Of a stretch of DNA of 64,000 nt, positions 1-8,401 are shown piece after piece. The notes beneath the pieces were generated by a model that did no database searches, was not told where the DNA came from, and was given only the letters and a program-made list of their open reading frames with translations. The stretch is from NCBI RefSeq assembly GCF_018413525.1, contig NZ_JAHCDD010000011.1, forward strand, positions 34,136-98,135, in the 5' to 3' direction. Positions within the stretch are counted from its first letter, which is position 1; every line of letters starts with the position of its first letter. Position numbers and translations under genes: made by a program. The stretch comes from Acidovorax sp. CCYZU-2555. GTDB taxonomy: Bacteria > Pseudomonadota > Gammaproteobacteria > Burkholderiales > Burkholderiaceae_C.

Positions 1-796
1 GGTCCTGCACTTCCTGCGCACAAGGGCATGGCCGGGGATCGGGAATGAGCAGCGCATCGGGCCATTGCTGGGCCTTGTCGAACACATGGCGCGTGACGCT
101 CAATCCCGCGGCTTCGAGCCGGCCCGCATAGGCCAGGGCTTCGTCACGCATGGGGTCGTTGTGGCCCACCAGCATCAGCGTGGGCGGCAGGCCGGCCAGG
201 CGTTGGGCGGTGCTGGGCACGGCATAGGGGTGTACGGCGTCGCAGGCCGAGCGCAGGAACTGCAGCCAGCCCTGGGCCCATTTGCAATCGGTCGCCGTGC
301 CCGTGGCGGCGCGCACGGAAGGCGTGCCCACGCAGGGATCGAGCATGGGAGACAGCAGGATCTGTCCAGCCAGCGGCGGATGGCGCTGATCGCGCGCCAT
401 CATGCATACGCCGGCCGCCAGATTGCCACCGGCCTCCTCGCCCGCCAGGTAGACCTGGGCGCCCTTGCCCGCGAGCCGCGTGCGGTGCTTGAACGCCCAC
501 TGCAGCACCTCGAAGCCGATCTCCAGCGGACGCGGAAACGGATGCTCGGGCGCCAGCGGATAGGCCACCGACACCACACGCGCTCCCGCTGCTTCGAGCA
601 GATGGGCCACGGTGCAGCCGCTGTCGAGCGAACCGGAGATGAAGGCTCCGCCATGGAAATGCACGACCAGCGGCAAGGTCTCACCGGCTTTCTTGCTGCC
701 ATAGGTGCGCACGACCACCTCCTCACCGGACGCCAGCGCAATGGCGGCGTCGGTATGAAGCGAAGGTGATGGGCGGTCAGGCGAAGTTGAAGTCAT
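1..796 (-). CDS. alpha/beta hydrolase (HSL/esterase-like), 3' end outside window
   Basis: About 265 codons are visible; the C-terminus lies beyond base 1. The oxyanion-hole motif HFHGGAF is at residues 46-52 and an acid-loop-like GHNDPMRDE lies near residue 215, as in hormone-sensitive-lipase-type esterases. The nucleophile elbow, normally GDSAGG, reads GEEAGG at residues 119-124, so the catalytic serine position (about 121) is glutamate. The protein may therefore be a non-hydrolytic homologue or use other chemistry. There is no signal peptide, so it is probably cytoplasmic. It is divergent from the LysR gene at 964, which is the usual arrangement for a regulator and its target. The start is the first ATG of the open frame. 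Confidence 0.8.
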   Translation of the reverse strand, partial: MTSTSPDRPSPSLHTDAAIALASGEEVVVRTYGSKKAGETLPLVVHFHGGAFISGSLDSGCTVAHLLEAAGARVVSVAYPLAPEHPFPRPLEIGFEVLQWAFKHRTRLAGKGAQVYLAGEEAGGNLAAGVCMMARDQRHPPLAGQILLSPMLDPCVGTPSVRAATGTATDCKWAQGWLQFLRSACDAVHPYAVPSTAQRLAGLPPTLMLVGHNDPMRDEALAYAGRLEAAGLSVTRHVFDKAQQWPDALLIPDPRPCPCAQEVQD

Positions 797-833
797 GGTG
801 TGATCCGGGCGGAACCGTGGAGACACAAATGTA

Positions 834-869
834 AACGTTCGCGACCCGCGCATAAACCCGAGAAACGTT
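834..869. promoter_or_regulatory. candidate LysR site: paired AACGTT palindromes
   Basis: Two AACGTT hexamers (834-839 and 864-869), each preceded by A, lie 30 bp apart (about three helical turns) in the 167-bp region between the divergent hydrolase and LysR genes. This spacing suits a regulator binding one face of the DNA. It is inference only; the hexamers are short. Confidence 0.3.
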
Positions 870-963
870 GCCGCACTGTTTCCAAATCCTGAACAATAGG
901 CATAGAGACCGCATGTCAGAATTCGCCACCTGCTGACCACCCCCCAACGCACAAGGAGAGCCC

Positions 964-1878
964 ATGGATCAGATACAAGCCATGCGCACGTTTGCGCGCG
1001 TGGTCGAGGCCGGAACGTTCACGCATGCGGCCGATTCGCTGCAACTGCCCAAGGCCACCGTGACCAAGCATGTGCAGGCGCTCGAAGAGCGTCTGCGCGT
1101 GAAGCTGCTCAACCGCACGACGCGCCGCGTCACCGTGACCACCGACGGCGCGGCCTACTACGACCGCGCCGTGCGCCTGCTCGCCGACTTCGACGACATG
1201 GAAGCGAGCATGACCCATGCGCGCGCCAACCCGCGCGGCCGGCTGCGCGTCGACATCGGTACTTCGGTGGCGCGCATGCTGATCATTCCGCGGCTGGCCG
1301 AATTCCAGCAGCGCTACCCCGACATCCAGATCGACCTGGGCGTCAGCGACCGCACCATCGATCTGATCAGCGACAACGTAGACTGCGTGATACGCGGCGG
1401 CGAACTCAGCGACCAGTCGCTGGTCGCGCGGCGCATAGGCAACCTGGAGTTCATCACCGTCGCCACGCCCGACTATCTTGCGCAGCACGGCACGCCCGCG
1501 CATCCGCTGGACCTGGAATCGGGCCACCGCATCGTGACCTATTTCTCGCCGGTCTCGCAGCGCCGCTATCCGCTGGAATTCCACCGCGACGGCGAAGTCC
1601 TGGAGATCGCCAACAACCCGCACCTCACGGTGAACGAAAGCAATGCCTATGTGTTCGCCATCGTCGCCGGCCAGGGCGTGGGCCAGATCACCACCTTCCA
1701 GGCCCAGCCGCATCTGGAACGCGGCGAACTGGTGGCGCTGCTGCCCGACTGGCCCCAGCCTGCGCTGCCCGTGTATGTGGTCTATCCGCCCAACCGCCAC
1801 CTGAGCGCCAAGGTGCGCGCGTTTGTCGACTGGGCGGCCGAATTGTTCGCCCAGAACCCGCTGCTGCAGCGCGCCTGA
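964..1878 (+). CDS. LysR-family transcriptional regulator
   Basis: 304 aa, the normal LysR length. The N-terminal winged helix-turn-helix (about residues 1-60: one-helix FARVVEAGTFTHAAD, recognition part KATVTKHVQALEERL) is followed by a LysR substrate-binding domain from about residue 90. It resembles the subgroup that often controls a neighbouring oxidoreductase or hydrolase. The start ATG has an AAGGAGAG Shine-Dalgarno just upstream (about 952-959). It faces away from the hydrolase at 1-796, so it probably controls that gene and itself. The effector is unknown. Confidence 0.93.
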   Translation: MDQIQAMRTFARVVEAGTFTHAADSLQLPKATVTKHVQALEERLRVKLLNRTTRRVTVTTDGAAYYDRAVRLLADFDDMEASMTHARANPRGRLRVDIGTSVARMLIIPRLAEFQQRYPDIQIDLGVSDRTIDLISDNVDCVIRGGELSDQSLVARRIGNLEFITVATPDYLAQHGTPAHPLDLESGHRIVTYFSPVSQRRYPLEFHRDGEVLEIANNPHLTVNESNAYVFAIVAGQGVGQITTFQAQPHLERGELVALLPDWPQPALPVYVVYPPNRHLSAKVRAFVDWAAELFAQNPLLQRA

Positions 1879-1937
1879 ACGCGGCCATGTCCCTTTGGCG
1901 CTCAGGGTGCGCTGCCGGTGCCGCGCCAGCACCGAAT

Positions 1938-1957
1938 AGAATGGGAACCATTCTCAT
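1938..1957 (+). promoter_or_regulatory. Fur-box-like operator of iron-uptake operon 1
   Basis: An inverted repeat AGAATGG-GAA-CCATTCT occupies 1938-1954. It shares the core GAACCATTCTCAT with the element in front of the second FecI gene at 32.74 kb, and resembles the GAGAATGATTCTC-type Fur boxes of betaproteobacterial iron genes. It lies about 50 bp before the sigma-factor start. Fe(II)-Fur repression is inferred. Confidence 0.7.
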
Positions 1958-2008
1958 ATATTGAAACCGCTCAAAGTGCATTGCCTACAGGAAGGTCCGA
2001 CGTCCGCC

Positions 2009-2518
2009 GTGGAAACGGCCTTTCAGCAGCAGATGCATGCGCTGTACAGCGACCACCATGGCTGGCTGTTCGGCTGGCTGCGCCGCAAGCTGGGCTGCGG
2101 CCACCATGCGGCCGATGTGGCCCAGGACACCTTTGTGCGCATTCTCGCCTCGCGCGACGGCCTGCTGGGCGTGCAGGAACCGCGCGCCTATCTGGTGACC
2201 ACGGCCAAGCGGCTGATGATCGACCAGGCACGGCGTGATCTCATCGAAAAGGCGTATCTGCAGGAACTGGCGCTCGCGATGTCGGCGAACCAGGGCGCAC
2301 CTTCGGCGCAGGAACTGCTCGAAGCCGTGCAGGCACTCATGCAGATCGAAGCCGCGCTCGCCGGGCTGTCGGCCAAGGCGCGCCAGGCCTTCTTGCTGTG
2401 CTATCTCGAAGGCCAGACCCATGCGCAGATCGCGCAGCAGCTGGGCGTGTCGACCAAGATGGTCCAGAAGTATCTGATCCAGGCGCTCACGCATTGCCAT
2501 CTGGCGCTCGAAGGCTGA
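2009..2518 (+). CDS. FecI-like ECF RNA polymerase sigma factor
   Basis: 169 aa from GTG 2009, the same length as the FecI paralogue at 32197-32706, with which it shares the opening pattern YxDHHGWLxGWLRxKLG. Sigma region 2 includes AADVAQDTFVRIL; region 4 includes QTHAQIAQQLGVSTKMVQKYL. A purine-rich AGGAAGG at 1989-1995 precedes the start. An in-frame TTG at 1961 is less likely because it would abut the Fur-like box. It directs RNA polymerase to the TonB-receptor genes when the FecR partner relays a surface signal. FecR begins one base after this stop. Repression by Fur under iron-replete conditions is likely. Confidence 0.92.
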   Translation: METAFQQQMHALYSDHHGWLFGWLRRKLGCGHHAADVAQDTFVRILASRDGLLGVQEPRAYLVTTAKRLMIDQARRDLIEKAYLQELALAMSANQGAPSAQELLEAVQALMQIEAALAGLSAKARQAFLLCYLEGQTHAQIAQQLGVSTKMVQKYLIQALTHCHLALEG

Positions 2519-2519
2519 G

Positions 2520-3563
2520 ATGTCGGCGCCCTTGCACAGCCTGCCCAGCAGCGCGGATATCGCGCGCCAGGCAGCGGCCTGGATAGTGCAGCTCGACAGC
2601 GACGACGCCGCCGAGCAGGCCCGGGCGCAGCAAGGCTTTGCGCAATGGCAGGCGCTGGACCCGCGCCATGCCCAGGCCGCGGCCCGGCTGCAGGCCTTTG
2701 TCGTCCAGGTGCAGCAGCTGGGCGGCAGCCCGACCGAAGCGCGCGCCGCCCAGGCCGCCCTTGATGCGGTGCGCGGCCAGCGCACGGCCACCCGCCGGCG
2801 CCGGCTCACGGCGCGCGTGGGCGGCGCCCTGGCCCTGGTCGTGCTGCTGGCCATGCCCACCTGGCTCACGGTGCACAACCACCCGCCCGCGCTGCTCTGG
2901 AGCGACATGCACGCCAGCACGGGCCAATGGCGCGAACGCACGCTCAGCGACGGCTCGCAGGTCACGCTCAGCGGCACGGGCGCGATCAATTGGCAAGTGA
3001 GCGCCGACCGCCGCGTGCTGGAACTGGTGCGCGGCAGCATCCTGGTCGAAGTCGCCAAGGACGCGGCGCGGCCGTTCTATGTGCAGACGCCGCTGGGCCG
3101 CATTCGCGCGCTGGGCACGCGTTTTGCCGTGCGCTACGACAACGGCCAGGTGACGCTGGAAATGCTCGAGTCGCGCGTCGCCGTGCAGACCCCGCAGCAA
3201 TGGCAAAGCGGCAGCGACCAAGCCCTGGTGGTACAGGCCGGCCAGCGCGTGCGCCTGGGCAGCGACGGCATCTCCGCCGTCGAAGACATGGACCCGCAAG
3301 GGGTGGAACAAGGCTGGCGCCGGCATCAGCTGGTGGTGAACGACCGCCCCCTGCCCGAAGTGCTGGACCAGATCGCGCGCCACCACCCCGGGCCCATACG
3401 CTTTGATCGCGCGGCGCTGGCCGACATCCGCGTCTCGGGCGTACTGCCGCTGGACGATACGGCACAGACATTGCGGCTGCTGCAACGCTCGTTTCCGCAG
3501 CTGCGCATGCGGTTTCTGGCTTCGCGCTGGGTGTGGGTGGATTTGCAGGCGGGAGCGTCTTGA
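2520..3563 (+). CDS. FecR-like anti-sigma/sigma-regulator protein
   Basis: 347 aa. The N-terminal cytoplasmic DUF4880-type segment (about residues 1-60, with WQALDPRHAQA) should bind the sigma factor. A single transmembrane helix lies around residues 100-120 (GALALVVLLAMPTWL). The FecR periplasmic domain follows (about 125-240), and a C-terminal STN/DUF4974-like stretch (LPEVLDQIARHHPGPIRF onward) should contact the receptor's signalling domain. It starts one base after the sigma-factor stop, so the two are translationally coupled. It relays receptor occupancy from periplasm to sigma factor. Confidence 0.92.
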   Translation: MSAPLHSLPSSADIARQAAAWIVQLDSDDAAEQARAQQGFAQWQALDPRHAQAAARLQAFVVQVQQLGGSPTEARAAQAALDAVRGQRTATRRRRLTARVGGALALVVLLAMPTWLTVHNHPPALLWSDMHASTGQWRERTLSDGSQVTLSGTGAINWQVSADRRVLELVRGSILVEVAKDAARPFYVQTPLGRIRALGTRFAVRYDNGQVTLEMLESRVAVQTPQQWQSGSDQALVVQAGQRVRLGSDGISAVEDMDPQGVEQGWRRHQLVVNDRPLPEVLDQIARHHPGPIRFDRAALADIRVSGVLPLDDTAQTLRLLQRSFPQLRMRFLASRWVWVDLQAGAS

Positions 3564-3593
3564 GCGTCTTGCTCTCTTGGCTTGAGGGCAGGA

Positions 3594-3718
3594 CGTTCAT
3601 CCTTCGACAAGCTCAGGACGAACGGGGGAGCGGGAGGTTTCCGTGCATGCTCCCGTCCAACTTTCGCTGCACCGCTCTTGCCCCCGTTCGTGGTGAGCTT
3701 GTCGAACCATGAACGGCC
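3594..3718. repeat. pair of REP-like palindromes between fecR-like and receptor genes
   Basis: Copy 1 (about 3594-3626) contains CCTTCGACAAGCTCAGG flanked by GTTCAT and ACGAACGG. Copy 2 (about 3683-3718) is the opposite-orientation variant with GTGGTGAGCTTGTCGAACC. The outer arms of each copy are complementary and can fold into a hairpin. They lie in the 290-bp gap 3564-3853, whose remainder shows no gene. Confidence 0.85.
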
Positions 3719-3853
3719 TGTCCTCTGAAATTCGGCGCCTGCACAAACCCGCACCCTTCCCAATAATTATTTGCAAATATCTCGCCTTCGAGGTTCCACT
3801 TCCCCGATCTCATCCGTCAATGCCAGTGAACACCACCAACAAGGACTCTTCAC

Positions 3854-6301
3854 ATGCGTGACGGACAACGCCTCAGCCCGCGCGGCTGCCTCTCGCCGCT
3901 GGCGCTTTCCCTGTCGCTGGCCCTGGCGACCATCGCCACGGCAGCCCAAGCCCAGACCGCGGCCAGCGCCCAGTCGGCCCAGCGTTTCAGCATTGCCGCC
4001 GGCCCGCTCGCGCCCGCGCTCAATCGTTTTGCGCAGGAAGCCGGCGTGGCCCTGGTCATGGACGCGGGACGCGTCGCCGGGCTGCGCACCCAGGGCCTCA
4101 ACGGCAGCTACAGCGTGCCGGACGGCTTTGCGCAATTGCTCAAGGGCACGGGCCAGGCAATCCAGAAATCGGACGCCGGCTATCTGCTGACGCCCGCGCC
4201 TGCCGCGCCAGCGCCGGCCTCGCCCCAGGCGCAGTCGGCCGATGCCGCAGTGGAAGCCGCGCAAGCCGGGCAAGACCAGCCTCTCGAAGCCGTGATCGTC
4301 CAGGCATCGCGCTCCAACATGGACGCGCAAAAGGCGCCGCAAAGCGTGCAGATCATCGGCCAGGCCGATATCGAACGCCAGATGGCGCTGTCGACGAATT
4401 CGTCCGATGTGCTGAGCAATCTCATTCCTTCGTACACGCCCAGCCGCGGCAAGATGAACGGCAGCGGCGAGACGCTGCGCGGGCGCACGCCGCTGATCCT
4501 GATCGACGGCGTGCCCCAGTCCAACCCCATTCGCCCCACAGGCCGCGAATCGCACACCATTGACTTCGCCATGGTCGAGCGCATCGAAGTCGTGCATGGC
4601 GCCAATGCGATCAACGGTCTGGGCGCGACCGGCGGCACGATCAACATCATCACCAAGCGGCCCGAGAACGGCGCGTTCAACCAGCATGTGGATGTGCAGG
4701 CGACCATGCCCACCTCCAACCCCGGCAGCGAGACCATGGGCTACAAGACCAGCTACCGCGTGAGCGGCCGCAAGGACAAGCTCGACTATCTGTTCGCCAT
4801 TGCCGCCGAAGACCAGGGCCTGCACCGCGACGCGCGCGGCCGCTCCATAGGCACGGACACCACCCAGGGCGATCTGATGGATTCGCGCAGCTACGACATC
4901 CTGGGAAAAATCGGCTACTGGCTCGACGACGACCAGCGCCTGCAGTTCTCGCTCAACCGCTACCGCATCAAGGGCGAAGCCAACTACCTGCCCGTGGCCG
5001 GCAACCGCGCCACGGGACTGCCCACGACCTCGGTGCGCGGCACGCCCGAAGGCACGGCGCCGTGGAACGATGTCTGGACATCGAGCGTCAGCTACAACCA
5101 CTACGACCTCGCCGGCATGGAGCTGTCGGCCATGGTCTTCCACCAGGATTTCGAGGCGCTGTTCGGCGCCGACAACTCGGCGACGTTCCAGGACGCGGCG
5201 ATCGCACCCGTGGGCCGGCTCTATGACCAGTCGCGCGCCACCTCGTCCAAGCTGGGCAGCAAGGTCACGCTGACCAAGTCCGATCTGCTCGACAGCAAGC
5301 TCAAGCTGACCGGCGGCTTCGACACCCTGGTCGACCAGGGCAAGCAAGACCTCTACGGCACGGGCCGCACCTATGTGCCCGAGTCCACCTACCGCAATCT
5401 GTCGCTGTTCCTGCAAGGCGAGTACCAGCTGCACGAGAAACTCGCGGTGCACGCGGGCGTGCGCAAGGAACATGCCGAACTGGAGATCGACAGCTACCGG
5501 ACGCTGGCGCGCTACAACCGCGTCGCGGTCGCGGGCGGCACGCTCAAGTTCGACGAGACGCTCTACAACGCCGGCCTGGTGTTCTCGCCCACGGAAAACT
5601 GGAACATCTACACCAGCTACTCCGAAGGCCTGGGCATGCCCGACGTGGGCCGCGTGCTGCGCGCCATCAACACGCCGGGCCAGAACGTCGACGAGATGCG
5701 CAGCCTGAGCCCCATCGTCACCAACAGCGTGGAACTGGGCACGCGCTACAAGCGCGGCGACTGGGACGCCGAAGCCAGCTGGTTCCGCTCCAGTTCGGAC
5801 TACGGCACGCGCGTGGTGCGTGTCAACGACGCATTCATGCTGGCGCGCGAGAAGAACCGCATCGAAGGCGTGGAAACCAGCCTGGGCTATCGCATCAACC
5901 GCGCCCACCGCGCCAAGCTGTCCTATGCGCGCACCAAGGGCCAATACGACAGCAACGGCGACGGCAGCCTGGACGCGCGCCTCGACGGCCTCAATGTCGC
6001 GCCCGACCGCGTGCTGGCCGCCTGGACCGCGCAATGGAACGGCAAACTGTCGTCGTTCGTGCAGGTGCAGCACGCGATCAGCCGCCACTTCGATGACCCG
6101 GCCAAACGCTTCAAGGGCTATACGCTGGTCGATGCGAGCCTGAACTACAAGCTGCCCCAGGGCACGCTGCGCCTGGCCGTGGCGAATGTTTTCAATCGCG
6201 ACTACATCAGCTACTACTCGCAAAGCGCGCTGGTCGAGCCGCTGCGCTACTTCGCCGGGCGGGGTCGCACGCTCACCGTGGGCTACTCGCTGGACTTCTG
6301 A
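3854..6301 (+). CDS. TonB-dependent siderophore receptor with STN signalling domain
   Basis: 815 aa outer-membrane receptor. A signal peptide (residues 1-33, ending TAAQA) is followed by an STN/secretin-type signalling domain (about 42-112, FSIAAGPLAPALNRF), a plug domain (about 150-270, with DGVPQSNPIRP and GATGGTINIITKR), and a beta-barrel ending in an aromatic F (LTVGYSLDF). The STN domain marks it as a transducer that signals through the upstream FecR/FecI pair. It probably imports a ferric siderophore made elsewhere, since no siderophore synthesis genes are visible. AAGGA lies about 12 bp before the ATG. The stop overlaps the next start by one base. Confidence 0.95.
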   Translation: MRDGQRLSPRGCLSPLALSLSLALATIATAAQAQTAASAQSAQRFSIAAGPLAPALNRFAQEAGVALVMDAGRVAGLRTQGLNGSYSVPDGFAQLLKGTGQAIQKSDAGYLLTPAPAAPAPASPQAQSADAAVEAAQAGQDQPLEAVIVQASRSNMDAQKAPQSVQIIGQADIERQMALSTNSSDVLSNLIPSYTPSRGKMNGSGETLRGRTPLILIDGVPQSNPIRPTGRESHTIDFAMVERIEVVHGANAINGLGATGGTINIITKRPENGAFNQHVDVQATMPTSNPGSETMGYKTSYRVSGRKDKLDYLFAIAAEDQGLHRDARGRSIGTDTTQGDLMDSRSYDILGKIGYWLDDDQRLQFSLNRYRIKGEANYLPVAGNRATGLPTTSVRGTPEGTAPWNDVWTSSVSYNHYDLAGMELSAMVFHQDFEALFGADNSATFQDAAIAPVGRLYDQSRATSSKLGSKVTLTKSDLLDSKLKLTGGFDTLVDQGKQDLYGTGRTYVPESTYRNLSLFLQGEYQLHEKLAVHAGVRKEHAELEIDSYRTLARYNRVAVAGGTLKFDETLYNAGLVFSPTENWNIYTSYSEGLGMPDVGRVLRAINTPGQNVDEMRSLSPIVTNSVELGTRYKRGDWDAEASWFRSSSDYGTRVVRVNDAFMLAREKNRIEGVETSLGYRINRAHRAKLSYARTKGQYDSNGDGSLDARLDGLNVAPDRVLAAWTAQWNGKLSSFVQVQHAISRHFDDPAKRFKGYTLVDASLNYKLPQGTLRLAVANVFNRDYISYYSQSALVEPLRYFAGRGRTLTVGYSLDF

Positions 6302-6582
6302 TGCAACACCCGGCCTTCGCTGCGGCCGCGCGCGCCGTGGTCGCGGTCGGCGGCGGCTATGCGCTGGTGGCGCTGGCCGTCAGGGCGCTCGCGGCGCTGC
6401 TGGCGCGCGCCGGCCAGGCGCCGTCCGACGCCGTGGTGACCGCGGCCATGCTGGGCTTTCCCGCCTATCTGTGCCTGCTGCTGTGGGCCCTGGCCTGCCC
6501 CAGTCTCAGGCGCCTGATCGGCGTGCTGGGCCTGGGCTGTCTGGTGTTCGGACTGCTGGCCTGGCTCGGAGCCAAGGCATGA
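6301..6582 (+). CDS. DUF3649 small inner-membrane protein
   Basis: 93 aa with three hydrophobic segments (about residues 13-37, 49-65 and 72-90). Size, composition and position between a TonB receptor and a PepSY protein match the DUF3649 family, found in FecI-type iron operons. Its biochemical role is not known; a part in ferric-siderophore reduction or inner-membrane handling is inferred from its neighbours. It overlaps the receptor stop by one base and the PepSY start by four (ATGA), so it is translationally coupled on both sides. Confidence 0.85.
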   Translation: MQHPAFAAAARAVVAVGGGYALVALAVRALAALLARAGQAPSDAVVTAAMLGFPAYLCLLLWALACPSLRRLIGVLGLGCLVFGLLAWLGAKA

Positions 6583-8111
6583 ACGCCGCGCCCGCCAAGC
6601 CCTGGCGCCAGCGCCTGGGCGCGGTCCACACCTGGGTGGGCATCGTGCTGGGCGCCCTGCTGTTCTTGATCTTCTGGATGGGAACGCTCAGCGTCTTCGA
6701 CCGCGAGATCGATCGCTGGATGATGCCCGCGACACGCCTGGCAGCGCCCCAGGGCCCGCCGCGCCTCGACGCGATCGCGCCGCTGGCGCAAAGCCTGGTG
6801 CCCGCAGGCGCGCGCCAGTGGCGCATAGACTGGGCCACGCCGCGCACGCCCGTGCTGCGCCTGTCGTGGCAGACCCAGGACGGCCAGCGCGTACTGCAAT
6901 ACCTCGATCCCGCGACGCTGGCCCCGATTGCCGAACCCGGCACGCTGGGCGCGAGCGGCTTTTTCTTTCCTTTGCACTACGGGCTGATGATCTCGTGGAA
7001 GGAGCTGGGCAAATGGCTGGTGGGCCTGGCCGGCATGGCGATGCTGGTGCTGCTGGTCAGCGGCGTGGTCATCCACCGCAAGCTGTTCGCCGATTTCTTC
7101 ACCTTTCGCACGCGCAAGCGCCTGCCGCGCAGCAGCCTCGATCTGCACAATGTCACGGGCACTCTGGCCCTGCCTTTCCATTTCCTGATCACGCTGTCGG
7201 GGCTGGTGATCTTCTGGGCCATCTACTTTCCGCAGGCGCACGAAGGCGTCTACGGCAGCGGCGCCAAGGCCAAGGCCGCGGTGCAGGCCGAAGGCTATGG
7301 GCGTTACCGCCCCAAGGCCGCGCCCGATGCCCAGCCACTGCCGCTGGCCTCGCTCGATGTGATGGCCGAACAGGCGCGCGCGCGCTGGGGCGATGGCGCC
7401 GAGCCGTATTTCGTGCGCGTCTGGAAACCGGGCCAGGCCGACAGCTATGTCGAGCTGCGCCGCTCCTATGCGCGCGAAGTGGCTATGAATCTGGACCAGC
7501 TGTATTTCGACGCCGGCACGGGCCGCTTTCTGCACGAATTCAAAGCCGCGCCCGCGATGGCCGTGCAGCGCTTTTTCTCGGGCCTGCACTTCATTCAGTT
7601 CGAACACCCGCTGCTGCGCTGGCTGTACTTTGCGCTGGGCCTGTCGGGCTGCGTGCTGATCGCCACCGGCCTGGTGTTCTGGCTCGCCTCGCGGCGCAAG
7701 GGCACACGGCCGGGCTGGCGCTCGCGCCTGGTCGAAGCGCTGTGCAGCGCCAGCACCACGGGGCTGATCGCGGCGACGCTGGGCTTTCTGTGCGCCAACC
7801 GCCTGCTGCCCCAGACCGCGCAATGGGGCGCAACGGAAAGGCCAGGACTCGAAATGCTGGCGTTCTTTGTGCTCTGGGCGCTGACACTGGCGCATGGACT
7901 GGGCCGCGGAATCCAGAGCTGGCGCGAACAGGCCTGGGCAATTGCCGTATTGGCCGTTAGCGCGGCGCTGCTCAACGCGTTGACCACCGATGCCTACACG
8001 CGCATCACCACGCCCTGGGCGGTCTGGGGTGTGGATGCCGTATTGCTGGCCATCGCCATGACCGCGGTCTATGCGGCGCGCCGCCTGCAGGCGCGGGGGC
8101 TGGCGCCATGA
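6579..8111 (+). CDS. PepSY-associated TM protein (putative siderophore-iron reductase)
   Basis: 510 aa from the ATG that overlaps the previous stop; longer in-frame starts would run back into the receptor gene. The layout is typical of the PepSY_TM family: a first TM helix (about 20-45, VGIVLGALLFLIFWMGTLSVFDREI), a periplasmic loop, paired helices with conserved histidines (LDLHNVTGTLALPFHFLITLSG about 187-208; SGLHFIQFEHPLLRW about 333-348), then four more helices. Such proteins in iron operons are proposed to reduce ferric siderophores at the inner membrane using haem or quinone electrons. That role is inferred here. Confidence 0.88.
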   Translation: MNAAPAKPWRQRLGAVHTWVGIVLGALLFLIFWMGTLSVFDREIDRWMMPATRLAAPQGPPRLDAIAPLAQSLVPAGARQWRIDWATPRTPVLRLSWQTQDGQRVLQYLDPATLAPIAEPGTLGASGFFFPLHYGLMISWKELGKWLVGLAGMAMLVLLVSGVVIHRKLFADFFTFRTRKRLPRSSLDLHNVTGTLALPFHFLITLSGLVIFWAIYFPQAHEGVYGSGAKAKAAVQAEGYGRYRPKAAPDAQPLPLASLDVMAEQARARWGDGAEPYFVRVWKPGQADSYVELRRSYAREVAMNLDQLYFDAGTGRFLHEFKAAPAMAVQRFFSGLHFIQFEHPLLRWLYFALGLSGCVLIATGLVFWLASRRKGTRPGWRSRLVEALCSASTTGLIAATLGFLCANRLLPQTAQWGATERPGLEMLAFFVLWALTLAHGLGRGIQSWREQAWAIAVLAVSAALLNALTTDAYTRITTPWAVWGVDAVLLAIAMTAVYAARRLQARGLAP

Positions 8112-8401
8112 GCACACTGCTGGCCGCGCTGTGCCTGCTCGCGGGCTGGACGCTGCTGTATCTGGCCAGCGCACGCACGCGCAGCGAACTGGGTGAAGCC
8201 GCGCCGCGCCCGGGCATATGCAAGACAGCGGCGCTGCTGCTCGCATTGGCCGCATTCGCGTTGTGCGCCAGCGGCCAGGGGCCGGGAATGGGCGCGCTGC
8301 TGTGGCTGGTGCTGCTCAGCGCCAGCGCCTTTGCCGTCGTGGGTCTGGCCACCTGGGCGCCGCGGGCGCTGCTGCGCTTAGGCGGTCGACAGCGCCAGTG
8401 A
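8108..8401 (+). CDS. DUF3325 small membrane protein
   Basis: 97 aa with three hydrophobic helices (about 3-20, 38-54, 62-85), fitting DUF3325, the usual last gene of TonB receptor-DUF3649-PepSY-DUF3325 operons. The start overlaps the PepSY stop by four bases. Function is unknown; the family probably helps the PepSY protein in the inner membrane. Its last 24 bases overlap, tail to tail, the end of the transglutaminase gene on the other strand. Confidence 0.82.
   Translation: MSTLLAALCLLAGWTLLYLASARTRSELGEAAPRPGICKTAALLLALAAFALCASGQGPGMGALLWLVLLSASAFAVVGLATWAPRALLRLGGRQRQ

Noticed and set aside
1961..2008. TTG start for the first FecI-like gene
   Set aside because: It would begin 4-7 bp after the Fur-like box and lengthen the protein beyond its 169-aa paralogue.
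3767..6223. Long open frame antisense to the first TonB receptor
   Set aside because: No domain is recognisable and the composition is that of an antisense shadow of GC-rich coding DNA; the receptor on the plus strand explains the region fully.
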